Assembly: GCF_008386495.1 (NCBI RefSeq)
Contig: NZ_VTHJ01000007.1
Span: 62,001-126,000, forward strand
Reading direction: 5' to 3'
Length of the DNA: 64,000 nt
DNA from: Streptomyces tailanensis
GTDB taxonomy: Bacteria > Actinomycetota > Actinomycetes > Streptomycetales > Streptomycetaceae
Below the pieces are notes generated by a model. It worked only from the letters and a program-made list of their open reading frames with translations, was not told the origin of the DNA and did no database searches. This document shows positions 22,619 through 31,289 of the stretch, one piece after another. The stretch's first letter is position 1. Each line of letters begins with the position of its first letter. A program made the translations under genes and the position numbers.

Positions 22619-23899
22619 TCACCCCTCCCGCGCCGCCGCGCACACCGCACGGGCGATCCGTGACACGTCCTCGTCGCCCGTGACGTACGGCGGCATCGTG
22701 TAGACGAGATCACGGAACGGCCGCAGCCACACGCCCTCACGCACGGCCGCCGCCGTGGCCGCCTTCATGTCGACGGCGTGGTCCAACTGCACCACTCCGA
22801 TGGCCCCGAGGACGCGCACGTCCCTCACACCGGGTACGTCGAGCGCCGGCGCCAACCCCTCCCTCAGCCCCGCCTCGATCCGCTTGACCTCCGCCGCCCA
22901 GTCCTGCCCCAGCAGCAGTTCGATCGAGGCGCAGGCGACGGCCGCCGCCAGCGGGTTGCCCATGAAGGTCGGCCCGTGGGCCAGCACGGGCACCTCGCCG
23001 CGCGAGATCCCGTCGGCCACGCGGGCCGTGCACAGCGTCGCCGCCATGGTCAGGTAGCCGCCGGTCAGTGCCTTGCCCACGCACATCACATCGGGCGTCA
23101 CCGCCGCATGCTCCGCCGCGAACAGCGCGCCCGTGCGCCCGAACCCGGTCGCGATCTCGTCGAACACCAGCAGCACATCATGCGCGTCGCACGCCTCGCG
23201 CAGCACCCGCAGATACGCGGGGGAGTGGAACCGCATCCCACCCGCGCCCTGCACCACCGCCTCCACGATCACCGCGGCCAGTTCGCCGGCGTGCCGCTCG
23301 ATCGCCGAGCGCAACTGCTCCGCGTACGACTCCTCGTACTCCGTCGGCGGCGCGTCCACGAACACCTGCCGGGGCAGCACGCCCTGCCACAGCTCGTGCA
23401 TCCCGCCCTCGGGATCGCACACGGACATCGGCTGCCAGGTGTCACCGTGATAACCGCCGCGCCAGGTCAGCAGGCGCTGCTTGCCCGGGCGGCCCAGCGA
23501 ACGCCAGTACTGCAGACACATCTTGACCGCGACCTCGACCGAGACCGAGCCCGAGTCCGCCAGGAAGACATGCTCCAGACCCTCGGGAGACATGTCGACA
23601 AGGCGCTTCGCCAGCCGTACGGCGGGCTCATGCGTGAGCCCGCCGAACATGACATGACTCATCCGGCCCAGCTGCTCACTCGCCGCCTCGTTGAGCACCG
23701 GGTGGTTGTAGCCGTGGATCGCCGACCACCAGGACGACATGCCGTCCACCAGCTCGCCGGAGCCGTCCGCGAGCCGCAGCCGTACCCCGCTCGCCGACTC
23801 CACGACGAGCGGCTCGACCCGGCCGGGCATCGGCCCGTACGGATGCCAGACGTGCCGCCGGTCGAGGTCCAGCAGCTCGGACACGCTCAGGTCAGGCAT
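22619..23899 (-). CDS. bioA: Adenosylmethionine-8-amino-7-oxononanoate aminotransferase
   Basis: A 426-residue PLP enzyme converting 8-amino-7-oxononanoate to 7,8-diaminopelargonate with SAM as amino donor. It shows [11 protein letters not shown] near the N-terminus, [16 protein letters not shown], the [19 protein letters not shown] segment, the acidic [12 protein letters not shown] and the PLP lysine in [19 protein letters not shown] 23899 overlaps the end of bioB by eight bases. Length and motif order are standard. It is the middle gene of the biotin operon. Confidence 0.96.
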   Translation of the reverse strand: MPDLSVSELLDLDRRHVWHPYGPMPGRVEPLVVESASGVRLRLADGSGELVDGMSSWWSAIHGYNHPVLNEAASEQLGRMSHVMFGGLTHEPAVRLAKRLVDMSPEGLEHVFLADSGSVSVEVAVKMCLQYWRSLGRPGKQRLLTWRGGYHGDTWQPMSVCDPEGGMHELWQGVLPRQVFVDAPPTEYEESYAEQLRSAIERHAGELAAVIVEAVVQGAGGMRFHSPAYLRVLREACDAHDVLLVFDEIATGFGRTGALFAAEHAAVTPDVMCVGKALTGGYLTMAATLCTARVADGISRGEVPVLAHGPTFMGNPLAAAVACASIELLLGQDWAAEVKRIEAGLREGLAPALDVPGVRDVRVLGAIGVVQLDHAVDMKAATAAAVREGVWLRPFRDLVYTMPPYVTGDEDVSRIARAVCAAAREG

Positions 23900-25043
23900 T
23901 GGGCGCGAGATCGGTTCCTGCGCCCCGGCGGCGTACGGCGACGAGGTCGGTGCGGGGCTCGCCGACCGGCGCGGCAGTGGCCGTACCGCACACGTCCTCG
24001 GAACCGCAGGCACCTTCGGATCCGCATCCGCCGCCCGAGGCGCGGTGCTCCGGCAGTGTCACCTCTCCCGCGCCCTCCACCTCGAACCCGGCGTCGGCGA
24101 TCATCTCCAGGTCGGCCTTGCCGGCCTGGCCCTCGGTGGTGAGGTAGTCGCCGAGGAAGATGGAGTTGGCCAGATGCAGGGCGAGCGGCTGCATCGTGCG
24201 CAGATGGACCTCACGGCCGCCGGCGATGCGCACCTCGACGTCCGGGCAGACGAACCGGACCATCGCCAGGATCCGCAGACACCGCTGAGGGGTGAGGTTC
24301 CACTCCTTGGCCAGGGGAGTGCCCTCGACCGGGATGAGGAAGTTGACCGGCACCGAGTCCGGGTCCAGTTCGCGCAGTGAGAAGACCACGTCGACCAGGT
24401 CCTCGTCGCTCTCGCCCATGCCCGCGATCAGACCCGAGCACGCCGACAGGCCCGCCGCGTGCGCCTTCTGCACTGTGTCCACCCGATCGGCGTACGTGTG
24501 CGTCGTCGTGATCTCGCCGTACGTGGACTCGGAGGTGTTGAGGTTGTGGTTGTAGGCGTCCGCGCCCGCCTCGCGCAGGCGTTCGGCCTGGCCGTCGGAG
24601 AGGAGACCGAGGCAGGCGCACACCTCGACACCCTCGTTCTGTTCCTTGATCGCCTTGATGGTGCCCGCGACCCGGTCCACGTCCCGGTCCGTCGGGCCGC
24701 GCCCGGACGCCACCAGGCAGACCCGCTTGGCCCCACCGGCGAGCCCGGCCGCGGCGGCCTTGGAGGCCTCGTCGGGCTTGAGCCAGGTGTACTTGAGGAT
24801 GCCGGTGGTGGAGCCGAGCCGCTGGGAACAGTAGGAGCAGTCCTCGGGGCAGAGCCCGGACTTGAGGTTGACCAGGTAGTTCAGCTTCACCCGGCGTCCG
24901 AACCAGTGCCGGCGCACCTTGCCGGCCGCGGCTACCACGTCCAACAGGTCGTCATCGGAGGTGCCCAGGACGGCGAGCGCCTCGGCACGGCTCAGCGGCT
25001 CGCGCCGGAGCCCCTTGTCCACCAGCGTGTTCAGCAGGTCCAT
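23892..25043 (-). CDS. bioB: Biotin synthase with Cys-rich C-terminal tail
   Basis: A 383-residue radical SAM enzyme inserting sulfur into dethiobiotin. The 4Fe-4S motif is [10 protein letters not shown] near residue 73. [18 protein letters not shown] and [12 protein letters not shown] follow as in the family. The ATG at 25043 gives the normal N-terminus. Unlike the Escherichia coli enzyme, it carries about 50 extra residues with [20 protein letters not shown], four cysteines that could store or deliver sulfur or metal; that is inference. It leads the bioB-bioA-bioD operon and diverges from bioF with a 185-bp spacer. I found no clear BioQ-type or BirA-type operator there. Confidence 0.96.
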   Translation of the reverse strand: MDLLNTLVDKGLRREPLSRAEALAVLGTSDDDLLDVVAAAGKVRRHWFGRRVKLNYLVNLKSGLCPEDCSYCSQRLGSTTGILKYTWLKPDEASKAAAAGLAGGAKRVCLVASGRGPTDRDVDRVAGTIKAIKEQNEGVEVCACLGLLSDGQAERLREAGADAYNHNLNTSESTYGEITTTHTYADRVDTVQKAHAAGLSACSGLIAGMGESDEDLVDVVFSLRELDPDSVPVNFLIPVEGTPLAKEWNLTPQRCLRILAMVRFVCPDVEVRIAGGREVHLRTMQPLALHLANSIFLGDYLTTEGQAGKADLEMIADAGFEVEGAGEVTLPEHRASGGGCGSEGACGSEDVCGTATAAPVGEPRTDLVAVRRRGAGTDLAPNA

Positions 25044-25228
25044 GAGAGCCGATCCTGTCCTACGGGACCGCTCCCGGCCAAGGAGAGTTCGGACAACAGA
25101 GTGGGTTCGACGTGTGGGTATTGCCACATCGTGGGCGGCTCGTCGTCCCGTTAGTGTCTGTGCACTGCCTACAAAAGCCTAAGCGACCCCAGGGGAGTGC
25201 GGGCTGCCCACACGCCCCCGGAGGACCC

Positions 25229-26356
25229 ATGGCGTTCGGCTGGATCGACGAGCATGCCTCCGCGCGCCGCCGCGCCGGGCTTGTACGGACCCTGCGCCCC
25301 CGCCCCGCCGACTCGCCGCTCCTCGACCTCGCGAGCAACGACTACCTGGGCCTGGCCCGGCACTCCGAGATCATCGAGGGCGCAGCCGAGGCCGCGCGCA
25401 GGTGGGGCGGCGGCGCCACCGGATCCCGGCTCGTCACCGGCACCACCGAACTCCACGGCGAGCTGGAGCGGGAGCTGGCCGACTTCTGTGGCTTCGAGGC
25501 GGCCCTCGTCTTCTCCTCCGGCTACGCCGCCAACCTCGCCGCCGTCACCGCACTCGCTCCGCATGGCTCCCTCATCGTCTCCGACGCCGGCAACCACGCC
25601 TCCCTCATCGACGGCTGCCGCCTGGCCCGCGGCACCACCCAGGTCGTGGCCCACGCCGACCCGGACGCGGTCCGCAAGGCGCTCAGCACGGCGAAAGGCC
25701 CGGCCATCACCGTCTCCGACACGGTGTTCTCCGTGGACGGCGACGCCGCCCCGCTGGCCGAACTGGCGGCCGCCTGCCGTGAGTACGGCGCCGGGCTGGT
25801 CGTGGACGACGCCCACGGGCTCGGTGTCCTGGGCGACGGCGGCCGGGGCGCGCCGCACGCGGCGGGGCTCGCGGGCGCCCCCGATGTCGTCGTGACGGTC
25901 ACGCTGTCGAAGTCGCTGGGCAGCCAGGGCGGTGCCGTCCTCGGCCCGGCGCACGTCATCGACCACCTGGTCAACGCGGCCCGTACGTTCATCTTCGACA
26001 CGGGCCTCGCCCCGGCCGCGACCGGCGCCGCCCTTGCCGCGCTCCGGCTGCTGCGCCGGGAGCCGGAGCGTGCCGCGCGGGCCCGCGAGGTGGCGAGGGC
26101 CCTGCACACACGGCTGACGGCGTCGGGCCATGAAGCGGTGCGGCCCGACGCCGCCGTGGTGTCCGTGCGCGCGCCGTCTCCGGATCAGGCGGTGCGGTGG
26201 ACGGCGGACTGCCGGTCGGCGGGTCTCGCCGTCGGCTGTTTCCGCCCACCGTCCGTACCCGACGGCGTTTCGAGGCTGCGACTGACCGCCCGCGCGGATC
26301 TCACCGAGGGCCAGATCGACCGAGCCGTGGGGATCATCGGCGATACGCGGCCATGA
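25229..26356 (+). CDS. bioF: 8-amino-7-oxononanoate synthase
   Basis: A 375-residue PLP enzyme condensing pimeloyl thioester with alanine. It has LLDLASNDYLGLARH, GGGATGSRLVTGTTELHGELE, DDAHGLGVLGDGGRG and the PLP lysine in VTLSKSLGSQGGAVLG. The ATG at 25229 follows GGAGGACCC. It is divergent from bioB. With bioA, bioB and bioD it completes the late pathway; no bioC/bioH or bioW is present in the window, so the pimeloyl precursor source lies elsewhere. Confidence 0.95.
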   Translation: MAFGWIDEHASARRRAGLVRTLRPRPADSPLLDLASNDYLGLARHSEIIEGAAEAARRWGGGATGSRLVTGTTELHGELERELADFCGFEAALVFSSGYAANLAAVTALAPHGSLIVSDAGNHASLIDGCRLARGTTQVVAHADPDAVRKALSTAKGPAITVSDTVFSVDGDAAPLAELAAACREYGAGLVVDDAHGLGVLGDGGRGAPHAAGLAGAPDVVVTVTLSKSLGSQGGAVLGPAHVIDHLVNAARTFIFDTGLAPAATGAALAALRLLRREPERAARAREVARALHTRLTASGHEAVRPDAAVVSVRAPSPDQAVRWTADCRSAGLAVGCFRPPSVPDGVSRLRLTARADLTEGQIDRAVGIIGDTRP

Positions 26357-26429
26357 GTCGGCGTCCCGGCCGTGCGTCGCCGTAAGCGGAAGTGCCCGTA
26401 AGCGGAAGTGCGAGCGCCTCCGGTGGTGC

Positions 26430-26654
26430 TCACCGAAGCGTGGTGATGAATCCCTCCCATGCCTCGGGGGCGAACAGCAGAGCGGGCCCCGCTGTGTTCT
26501 TCGAGTCGCGTACGGCCACAAGACCGGCCCAGCGGCCGGACCCGGGACGGGCCGTCTCCACACAGTTGTTCATTCCGGTGCTGCGGCTGCTGCGCCGCCA
26601 GCACACACCGCGCAGTGCGGTACTGGTAGGTACGTTCCGAGGCGATGCGGACAT
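26430..26654 (-). CDS. DUF397 small regulatory partner protein
   Basis: A 74-residue DUF397 protein with the family signatures WRRSSRSTGMNNCVETA and VAVRDSKNTAGPALLFAPEAWEGFI. DUF397 proteins accompany XRE/DUF5753 regulators in Streptomyces and are thought to modulate them as small antagonists or targets. It lies nine bases after the XRE gene stop and is read in the same direction, so it is cotranscribed. Confidence 0.92.
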   Translation of the reverse strand: MSASPRNVPTSTALRGVCWRRSSRSTGMNNCVETARPGSGRWAGLVAVRDSKNTAGPALLFAPEAWEGFITTLR

Positions 26655-26663
26655 GGTGCCTCC

Positions 26664-27536
26664 TTACGCGCCGGTCGACCGGCCGTGGGCCAGCCCGGCG
26701 ATGTAATCCAACGAGTCCTCGGGCGAAAGGGCGTGGATCTGAAGGGTGTTGAAGGCCTCGACATAAGCCCTGAGGTCTTCTTTCCGCTCCAGGTAGAGGC
26801 TACTCGTCAAGTGGTCGAGAACAACCACGTCCAGATCAGAAGTGCTCCTAAATGAGAAAATTACGAAAGGCCCGGTGATGCCGATGTGCGCCCCGGCAGT
26901 GAACGGCAGCACCTGCAGTCGCACCTGAGGAAGGGCCGCCGCCTCGACCAGACGGCCCAGTTGGCGGGCCATGATCTCGGGACTGCCCACCTCCCGCCGC
27001 AAAACGCCCTCGTCGAGCACGGCGCTGAGCTCCATCGGCGGATTTCCGCGCAGTACGTCCTGCCGCGCGAGCCGTACCTCCACGAGCGCGTCGAGTTTGT
27101 CGTCTTCCAGCCCCTCCACCGCGGCCCGTGTCACCGCCCGGGCGTACTCCGGGATCTGCAACAGCCCCGGTACGACCGAGGTCTCCAGCGTCCGCATCCC
27201 GCTGGCCTGCGACTCCAGGCTGATGAAGTCCCGGTACGTCGGCGGCAGCACCCCGCGATACGCGTGCCACCAGTTGTGCCGTCCCCCGCCGTCCTCGGAG
27301 CCCGCCAACACCAACAGCAGCTCCCGTAGTTCGGCGTCGTCGACCTCGTACGCATCCAGTAGTCTGCGCACGTCCGCGGGCTTCACTCCGCTGGCGCCGG
27401 TCTCGATCCGGCTCACCTTGGACTGGTGCCAGCCCACCAGCCGGGCCGCCTCGATACTCGTGAGCCCGGATCCGGTGCGCAGGACGCGCAACTCGGTACC
27501 TAGCTTGCGGCGGCGCACCGCCGGACCGTATTGCAT
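26664..27536 (-). CDS. XRE-family regulator with DUF5753 domain
   Basis: A 290-residue regulator. The helix-turn-helix (about 12-70) includes GLTSIEAARLVGWHQSKVSRIETG. The DUF5753 ligand-binding-like domain (about 100-280) shows the family pattern ETSVVPGLLQIPEYARAV and FRSTSDLDVVVLDHLTSSLYLE. This class includes developmental regulators in Streptomyces (WhiJ-like). It is paired with the DUF397 gene and divergent from an anti-sigma-like ATPase, making the classic triplet. An AT-rich inverted repeat at 27663-27678 lies upstream and may be its operator. Confidence 0.93.
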   Translation of the reverse strand: MQYGPAVRRRKLGTELRVLRTGSGLTSIEAARLVGWHQSKVSRIETGASGVKPADVRRLLDAYEVDDAELRELLLVLAGSEDGGGRHNWWHAYRGVLPPTYRDFISLESQASGMRTLETSVVPGLLQIPEYARAVTRAAVEGLEDDKLDALVEVRLARQDVLRGNPPMELSAVLDEGVLRREVGSPEIMARQLGRLVEAAALPQVRLQVLPFTAGAHIGITGPFVIFSFRSTSDLDVVVLDHLTSSLYLERKEDLRAYVEAFNTLQIHALSPEDSLDYIAGLAHGRSTGA

Positions 27537-27662
27537 GGGAGTCTCCTTCCGCCAGGCGCGGGGTGGTCAGGCCGGCGCGCGGAGGTCGGGTGATGACAGA
27601 GGATGGACCGAGAGTCCACCTGAATACGGTCGGCCGTCGGAGAGTCCACCGCTTCGAGCGAC

Positions 27663-27678
27663 AGATATATGCATATCT
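27663..27678. promoter_or_regulatory. AT-rich inverted repeat, candidate XRE operator
   Basis: AGATAT-ATGC-ATATCT is a perfect 6-bp inverted repeat in a region otherwise over 60% GC. It lies between the divergent XRE and ATPase genes, 127 bp from the XRE start. Its centre includes the palindrome ATATGCATAT. The position suits control of the XRE promoter. Confidence 0.45.
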
Positions 27679-27803
27679 TGGTGGAACGCCGCCCTTGACG
27701 GCCCAGGTAGTGGCAGTCTGGCGCGAAGCACCAGTCCGGGACCGTACTCGAACCATCCGCTCCCTGTCGGACACCGGTCCCGTGGGAAAGGGGCGACCGT
27801 GCC

Positions 27804-28262
27804 ATGGCAGATCACCAGGAAGCATCCGTCACTCTGCCGAGCGATCCCGCCTCGGTGTCCGCGGCCCGGAACTACGTCGCCACCGTGCTCGCCGAATGGG
27901 GCCTGCCGAGCGACACGGACATCGCGGACACCGTGCGCCTGATCGTGTCCGAACTCGCCACCAACGCCGTCCAGCACACGCTCGGTCAGTCACCCACGTT
28001 CACCGTGGACATCGCCCTCGACCGGGACGAGTACCTGCGCATCGGTGTCACCGACAGTCATCCACGCTTTCCGAAACGGCTGCCCGCCGCCGTCCAGCAG
28101 GACAACGGCCGGGGCCTGGTCATCATCCGCTGGCTGACCGCCGAGTGCGGCGGCCGACTGAGCATCAGACCCACGCGCGAGGGCGGCAAGACGGTGGCGA
28201 TCGAACTGCCGTGGACGGTCCCCGTGCAACCGGTCAGGGCAGGCGGTCCGCAGGAGCCCTGA
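27804..28262 (+). CDS. Anti-sigma-factor-like ATP-binding protein (HATPase_c)
   Basis: A 152-residue GHKL ATPase resembling RsbW/SpoIIAB-type anti-sigma kinases. The N-box is RLIVSELATNAVQHT and the G-box region QQDNGRGLVIIRWLTAECGG, followed by EGGKTVAIELPW. Such stand-alone ATPases in Streptomyces are usually encoded beside XRE and DUF397 genes, as here, and are thought to bind regulatory partners. The ATG at 27804 is in GACCGTGCCATGG with only a weak ribosome binding site. Its 3' end overlaps the convergent DUF6328 gene by 29 bp. Confidence 0.9.
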   Translation: MADHQEASVTLPSDPASVSAARNYVATVLAEWGLPSDTDIADTVRLIVSELATNAVQHTLGQSPTFTVDIALDRDEYLRIGVTDSHPRFPKRLPAAVQQDNGRGLVIIRWLTAECGGRLSIRPTREGGKTVAIELPWTVPVQPVRAGGPQEP

Positions 28263-28773
28263 CGGGTGCCTCTCCACGACCGGAGCGCCCCACCAGCTTC
28301 GGGAGCAGACCCCACAGGAAGAGGCATACGAGGAGTGTGCCGGCGCAGGCGGTGACACCGGCCGCCCTGCCGAGGGTCACATCCACCACCAGCAGCACCG
28401 ATCCGGCGAAGGCGGGCATCAGGACGGCCAGGCCCACGCCGGCCAGCCGGGACGAGACCCGCACGATGGCGGGCTTGGCGTTCTGCTGGAACAGCGAGCG
28501 GTGCAGCGCCGCCGGGGCGGTGAAGAGCGCGGCCGCGAGGACCGCCAGCAGGAGCGTGGTGACGTACGTGGCGCGCTGGACCGAGTCGAGGTCCGGGAAG
28601 CGCGGGGTGAAAGCCAGCGTCAGCAGGAACGCGAAGAGGATCTGCACCCCCGTCTGGGTGACCCGCAACTCCTGCAACAACTCGGCGAAGTTGCGGTCGG
28701 CGCGTTCGAGGTGTGTCTCATTGCGTGCGGGGCGGGGGCGTTCATCGGCCATGCGTGTACGAGTAGCCGGCAT
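28234..28773 (-). CDS. DUF6328 family membrane protein
   Basis: A 179-residue protein. A charged N-terminus (HLERADRNFAELLQELRVTQTG) is followed by four hydrophobic segments (about 43-58, 70-92, 112-133 and 143-162) and a basic tail. VQILFAFLLTLAF and QRATYVTTLLLA are characteristic of DUF6328 membrane proteins, whose function is unknown. ATG 28773 has a TAATAC -10-like box five bases upstream and could be leaderless; ATG 28752 is an alternative start. Confidence 0.82.
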   Translation of the reverse strand: MPATRTRMADERPRPARNETHLERADRNFAELLQELRVTQTGVQILFAFLLTLAFTPRFPDLDSVQRATYVTTLLLAVLAAALFTAPAALHRSLFQQNAKPAIVRVSSRLAGVGLAVLMPAFAGSVLLVVDVTLGRAAGVTACAGTLLVCLFLWGLLPKLVGRSGRGEAPVRAPADRLP

Positions 28774-28830
28774 GGCCCGTATTACGCCCGCCGGGGCGGC
28801 GGAGCTGTTCCGCCGCCCCCACGGTTGGGT

Positions 28831-29304
28831 CTAGCGGACCCGGCCGTACCAGACGCTCTTGGTCCAGATCTTCTGGAGCCGTACGACGTCACCGGTCTTC
28901 GGCGAGTGCCAGATCTTTCCCTTCCCCGCGTAGATGCCGACGTGGTAGACGTTCGACCCCGAGTGGAAGAACACGAGGTCTCCGAGCTTGCGGTTGCTCG
29001 CGGAGATGTGCTTCGTCTTGTTGTACTGCTGCTGGGCAGTACGGGGCAGCTTCTTGCCCGCCTTCTTGAACGAGTAGAGCGTCAGCCCTGAGCAGTCGAA
29101 CCTGCTGGGCCCCGTGGCGCCGTACCGGTAGGGCGAGCCCTTCTTCGAAGCCGCGACCTTGAGTGCCTTCGACGCCACCGTGGCGGCCTCGGCGTCGGAT
29201 GCGACGCCCGGGACCACGATGCTGCCGCCGACGGCGGCGATGGTCAGAGCCGAGGCCGTACCGGCCCGGGTCAACAGCGACGGGACACGATTGAGCGCAG
29301 TCAT
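28831..29304 (-). CDS. Secreted NlpC/P60 peptidoglycan hydrolase
   Basis: A 157-residue exported protein. A signal peptide (hydrophobic AGTASALTIAAVGGSIVVPG, ending near DAEAA) precedes a short linker and a minimal NlpC/P60 domain. Catalytic Cys lies in SRFDCSGLTLYSF, His in NVYHVGIYAGKG and the third polar residue in WHSPKTGDVV. The family cleaves D-Glu-meso-DAP bonds in cell-wall peptides. GAAGG before the ATG at 29304 supports the start. The domain lacks coiled-coil or LysM segments, so it is one of the smallest of its class. A c-di-AMP riboswitch sits in its leader. Confidence 0.94.
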   Translation of the reverse strand: MTALNRVPSLLTRAGTASALTIAAVGGSIVVPGVASDAEAATVASKALKVAASKKGSPYRYGATGPSRFDCSGLTLYSFKKAGKKLPRTAQQQYNKTKHISASNRKLGDLVFFHSGSNVYHVGIYAGKGKIWHSPKTGDVVRLQKIWTKSVWYGRVR

Positions 29305-29314
29305 GCGCAACCCT

Positions 29315-29507
29315 TCGTCAGCCGCCTGTGAAGGATGACCTGTCGGATTCGGGCTGGCGAAGTTGCCCGGCCGCTGACGCGGCTTCACCCCAAGGGCTGC
29401 TCGGCCCGGCCATGGCTTGACCGTTCCGGCGACCCGTCGTGCTTGGGTCCTCCACTCCTGCCGATGCAATCCTGTCGACCGGTCATCCGGGCGGCGGCAG
29501 GACTCGG
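29315..29507 (-). ncRNA. c-di-AMP riboswitch (ydaO/yuaA class)
   Basis: Read on the minus strand, this leader contains the conserved ydaO-class blocks in order: CCGAGTCCTGCCGC, GGAGTGGAGGACCCAAG, CGGGTCGCCGGAACGGTC, TTGGGGTGAAGCCGCGTCAG, CGGCCGGGCAACTTCGCCAG, CCCGAATCCGACAGGTCA and ACAGGCGGCTGACGAAGGG. The last block runs into the ribosome binding site of the NlpC/P60 gene. In Streptomyces this class turns off cell-wall hydrolase genes when c-di-AMP is high. The motif recognition is by eye; a covariance model search would confirm the edges. Confidence 0.9.
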
Positions 29508-29882
29508 CGTCCACCCGGATCGCCCCGCCGCTGCGGCGGGGGCTTGTCGTCAGGAAGGGATCTTGACGCACGGAAGTCCGAAAATCCCAACGGAATCGGG
29601 GATTTGTGGCCTTACTCACCACCTGCATATTCGGGTGGACGGGGCGATTTCGGCGCTGATGTCCACCCCGCAAGGAGGCTCGCACCAGCACCGGAATATC
29701 ATATTCCATCCCGGAAGCAGGCATGTTGCTCAACTCCACCGGTCCTGAAGCGGGATGAGTGAGTACGTCGATCCGCCGACACCACTCGATCCGCTCCAAG
29801 TCCGGCCTGACACCCTCCAGTACGGCGCACGACCCGGCCTCCGTTCAGACGGCCACCAGGTCGCAGGCGTCCCGCGTGCCGG
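29508..29882. other. Gene-free region upstream of the riboswitch
   Basis: No credible gene is seen in this 375-bp stretch. It holds a perfect 15-bp inverted repeat GGAATAT-C-ATATTCC (29693-29707) and a longer hairpin with arms GGTGGAC (29634-29640) and GTCCACC (29661-29667). A relatively AT-rich segment (29575-29640) is a plausible promoter region for the NlpC/P60 gene. Confidence 0.5.
29693..29707. promoter_or_regulatory. Perfect inverted repeat, candidate operator
   Basis: GGAATAT-C-ATATTCC is exact over seven bases per arm and AT-rich. It lies about 390 bp upstream of the NlpC/P60 start and about 185 bp upstream of the riboswitch. It may bind a regulator that adds transcriptional control on top of c-di-AMP. 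Confidence 0.4.
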
Positions 29883-30191
29883 TCAACTCTCCGTTCCCGG
29901 CGGCAGGGTGACGCGGGCGGCGCGTCGCTCGCCGTCGAGGACTCGCAGCGCCCGCGCGAGGGTCGGGGCGTGCACCTCGTTCTCGCCTCGCCTGTGCATC
30001 AGTTCGAGCGCGTCGCGCAGTGCGGTCGCCTTGCCGACGAGGGCCTGCGCGGCCCGCAGCCCGCGGTACGTGTCGCCGGGGCGGGCCGGATTGATCCGGC
30101 CCAGCAGGTCCACCACGTCCAGATAGCGGTCGATCAGCTCCGCCTCGGCACGTGTGAGAGCGGGCAACGGCGGCAACTCGGGTGGGAGCAT
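29883..30191 (-). CDS. Small hypothetical protein downstream of clpP
   Basis: A 102-residue protein I do not recognise. It starts LPPELPPLPALTRAEAELID and is helical and charged (RYLDVVDLLGRINPARPG, LRAAQALVGKATALRDALEL). It has no signal peptide or membrane segment. The start lies seven bases after the ClpP stop, and the GAGGTGA that contains the ClpP stop serves as its ribosome binding site. The two are therefore coupled, and the product may act with this ClpP; that is inference. Confidence 0.65.
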   Translation of the reverse strand: MLPPELPPLPALTRAEAELIDRYLDVVDLLGRINPARPGDTYRGLRAAQALVGKATALRDALELMHRRGENEVHAPTLARALRVLDGERRAARVTLPPGTES

Positions 30192-30198
30192 CGACGGC

Positions 30199-30840
30199 TC
30201 ACCTCGCGCCGGGGAGCGTGCGCGAGGTCTTGCGGCTCGGGATGAGCCGGTCGGCCAGGCCGTACCCCACCGCGGCCTCGGCGTCGAGGATCTTGTCCCG
30301 CTCGATGTCCGCGCTGATCCGCTCGTGGCTCTGCCCCGTGTGCCGTACGAGCATCTCCTCCAGCTTCCGGCGGTTGCGCATCAACTCCTCGGCCTGGATG
30401 GCCAGATCGCTCGCCTGCCCCTCGACCGGTTCGGCCAGCGCCGGCTGATGGATCACCACCCGGGCGCCCGGCAGCACGAACCGCTTGCCCGGCGTGCCCG
30501 CCGCCAGCAGCACCGCGGCGGACGACCCCGCCTGCCCCAGGCAGATGGTCTCCACATCGCAGGTGACGAACCGAATCGTGTCGTAGAGCGCCGTCATCGC
30601 GCTGAACGAGCCGCCGGGGGAGTTGATGTACAGCGAGATGTCCCGGTCCGGGGACTGGTACTCGAGGTGCATGAACTGCGCCATCACATCGTTCGCCGAG
30701 GTGTCGTCGATCTGCGTCCCGAGGAACACGATCCGCTCTTCCAGCAACTTCGAGTACGGATCCATCGTCCGGTGACCCGCACTGGTGCGCTCGGTGAACT
30801 CGGGCAGCACATGGCGGGCCGACGGTCGGTTCACGGGCAT
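30199..30840 (-). CDS. ClpP-family serine protease paralogue
   Basis: A 213-residue Clp protease subunit. The oxyanion strand [12 protein letters not shown], nucleophile Ser in [14 protein letters not shown] (the usual GQAAS has Gly at one position), His in RVVIHQPAL and Asp in [18 protein letters not shown] are all present, so it should be active. The ATG at 30840 has GAGGAGG eight bases upstream; an earlier in-frame ATG at 30864 lacks this. Streptomycetes carry several clpP genes. This one stands without a clpP partner or clpX nearby, so it is a stress-inducible or accessory paralogue, not the main clpP1P2. Confidence 0.92.
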   Translation of the reverse strand: MPVNRPSARHVLPEFTERTSAGHRTMDPYSKLLEERIVFLGTQIDDTSANDVMAQFMHLEYQSPDRDISLYINSPGGSFSAMTALYDTIRFVTCDVETICLGQAGSSAAVLLAAGTPGKRFVLPGARVVIHQPALAEPVEGQASDLAIQAEELMRNRRKLEEMLVRHTGQSHERISADIERDKILDAEAAVGYGLADRLIPSRKTSRTLPGAR

Positions 30841-30864
30841 GGGTACGCCTCCTCTGATCGACAT

Positions 30865-30881
30865 CTGTAAAAAATGTACAG
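30865..30881. promoter_or_regulatory. Inverted repeat in clpP promoter region
   Basis: CTGTA-N7-TACAG lies 25-41 bp upstream of the ClpP start within an AT-rich patch containing a run of six A, overlapping any -10 region (TACATT or TACAGA on the minus strand). It is unlike the PopR motif known for clpP1. The evidence is the symmetry only. Confidence 0.3.
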
Positions 30882-30923
30882 GACGTACGTATCCCTGGGG
30901 GAGGGGTTGGCTGACGGCGAAAA

Positions 30924-30950
30924 TCCCCGCGGAGTAAGGCTCCGCGGGGA
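30924..30950. terminator. Strong stem-loop terminator
   Basis: TCCCCGCGGAG, loop TAAGG, CTCCGCGGGGA: a perfect 11-bp stem. It follows the stop of the small exported-protein gene ending at 30969 and insulates it from clpP on the same strand. Confidence 0.8.
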
Positions 30951-30968
30951 ACTGTGCCGGGATGTGGA

Positions 30969-31289
30969 TCAGGCCCAGTTGAGTGGTGCGGGGGAGGACG
31001 CCCCGTAGAAGGTGATCGCAGGCCAGCCGCGGGAGACCGCGAGTTCGTTCAGGGCGTTCGCGATGTCGACAGGGGTGATCAGGTGTGGCGCCGACACCTC
31101 GGAGTTGTCGATGCTGAAGATGAGTGTGAGGAACTCGCCCTCGGCGTAGGGGACATGGGACGAACCGCTGAACTCGGTGCCGTTCGGGAACTCGGTCGCC
31201 GCCACGGTGGTCGCGGTGGTTTCCTCCGCCGTGCCGGTCTCCTCCGCCCCGGTCTGCGCCGCCTGTGCCGTTCCGCCCGCGGCGAGCAC
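30969..31289 (-). CDS. Small protein of unknown function, start uncertain
   Basis: A 106-residue frame if the GTG at 31289 is used. The region before it in the same frame ([20 protein letters not shown]) looks like the rest of a signal peptide but has no usable ATG or GTG. Either an unusual start is used or the 5' end was lost. The mature part reads [40 protein letters not shown] and [15 protein letters not shown], with no cysteines. I do not recognise the family. A strong hairpin at 30924-30950 follows the stop. Confidence 0.55.
   Translation of the reverse strand: MLAAGGTAQAAQTGAEETGTAEETTATTVAATEFPNGTEFSGSSHVPYAEGEFLTLIFSIDNSEVSAPHLITPVDIANALNELAVSRGWPAITFYGASSPAPLNWA

Noticed and set aside
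25044..25228. BirA or BioQ operator between bioB and bioF
   Set aside because: No inverted repeat resembling either known site is visible; GTTCGG and GGTTCG motifs are not symmetric.
27563..28834. 423-codon plus-strand frame over the ATPase gene
   Set aside because: Out of frame with the clear ATPase reading and without domain similarity.
29634..29667. Hairpin GGTGGAC...GTCCACC as a transcription terminator
   Set aside because: The loop is about 20 bases, no gene ends nearby, and the arms are short.
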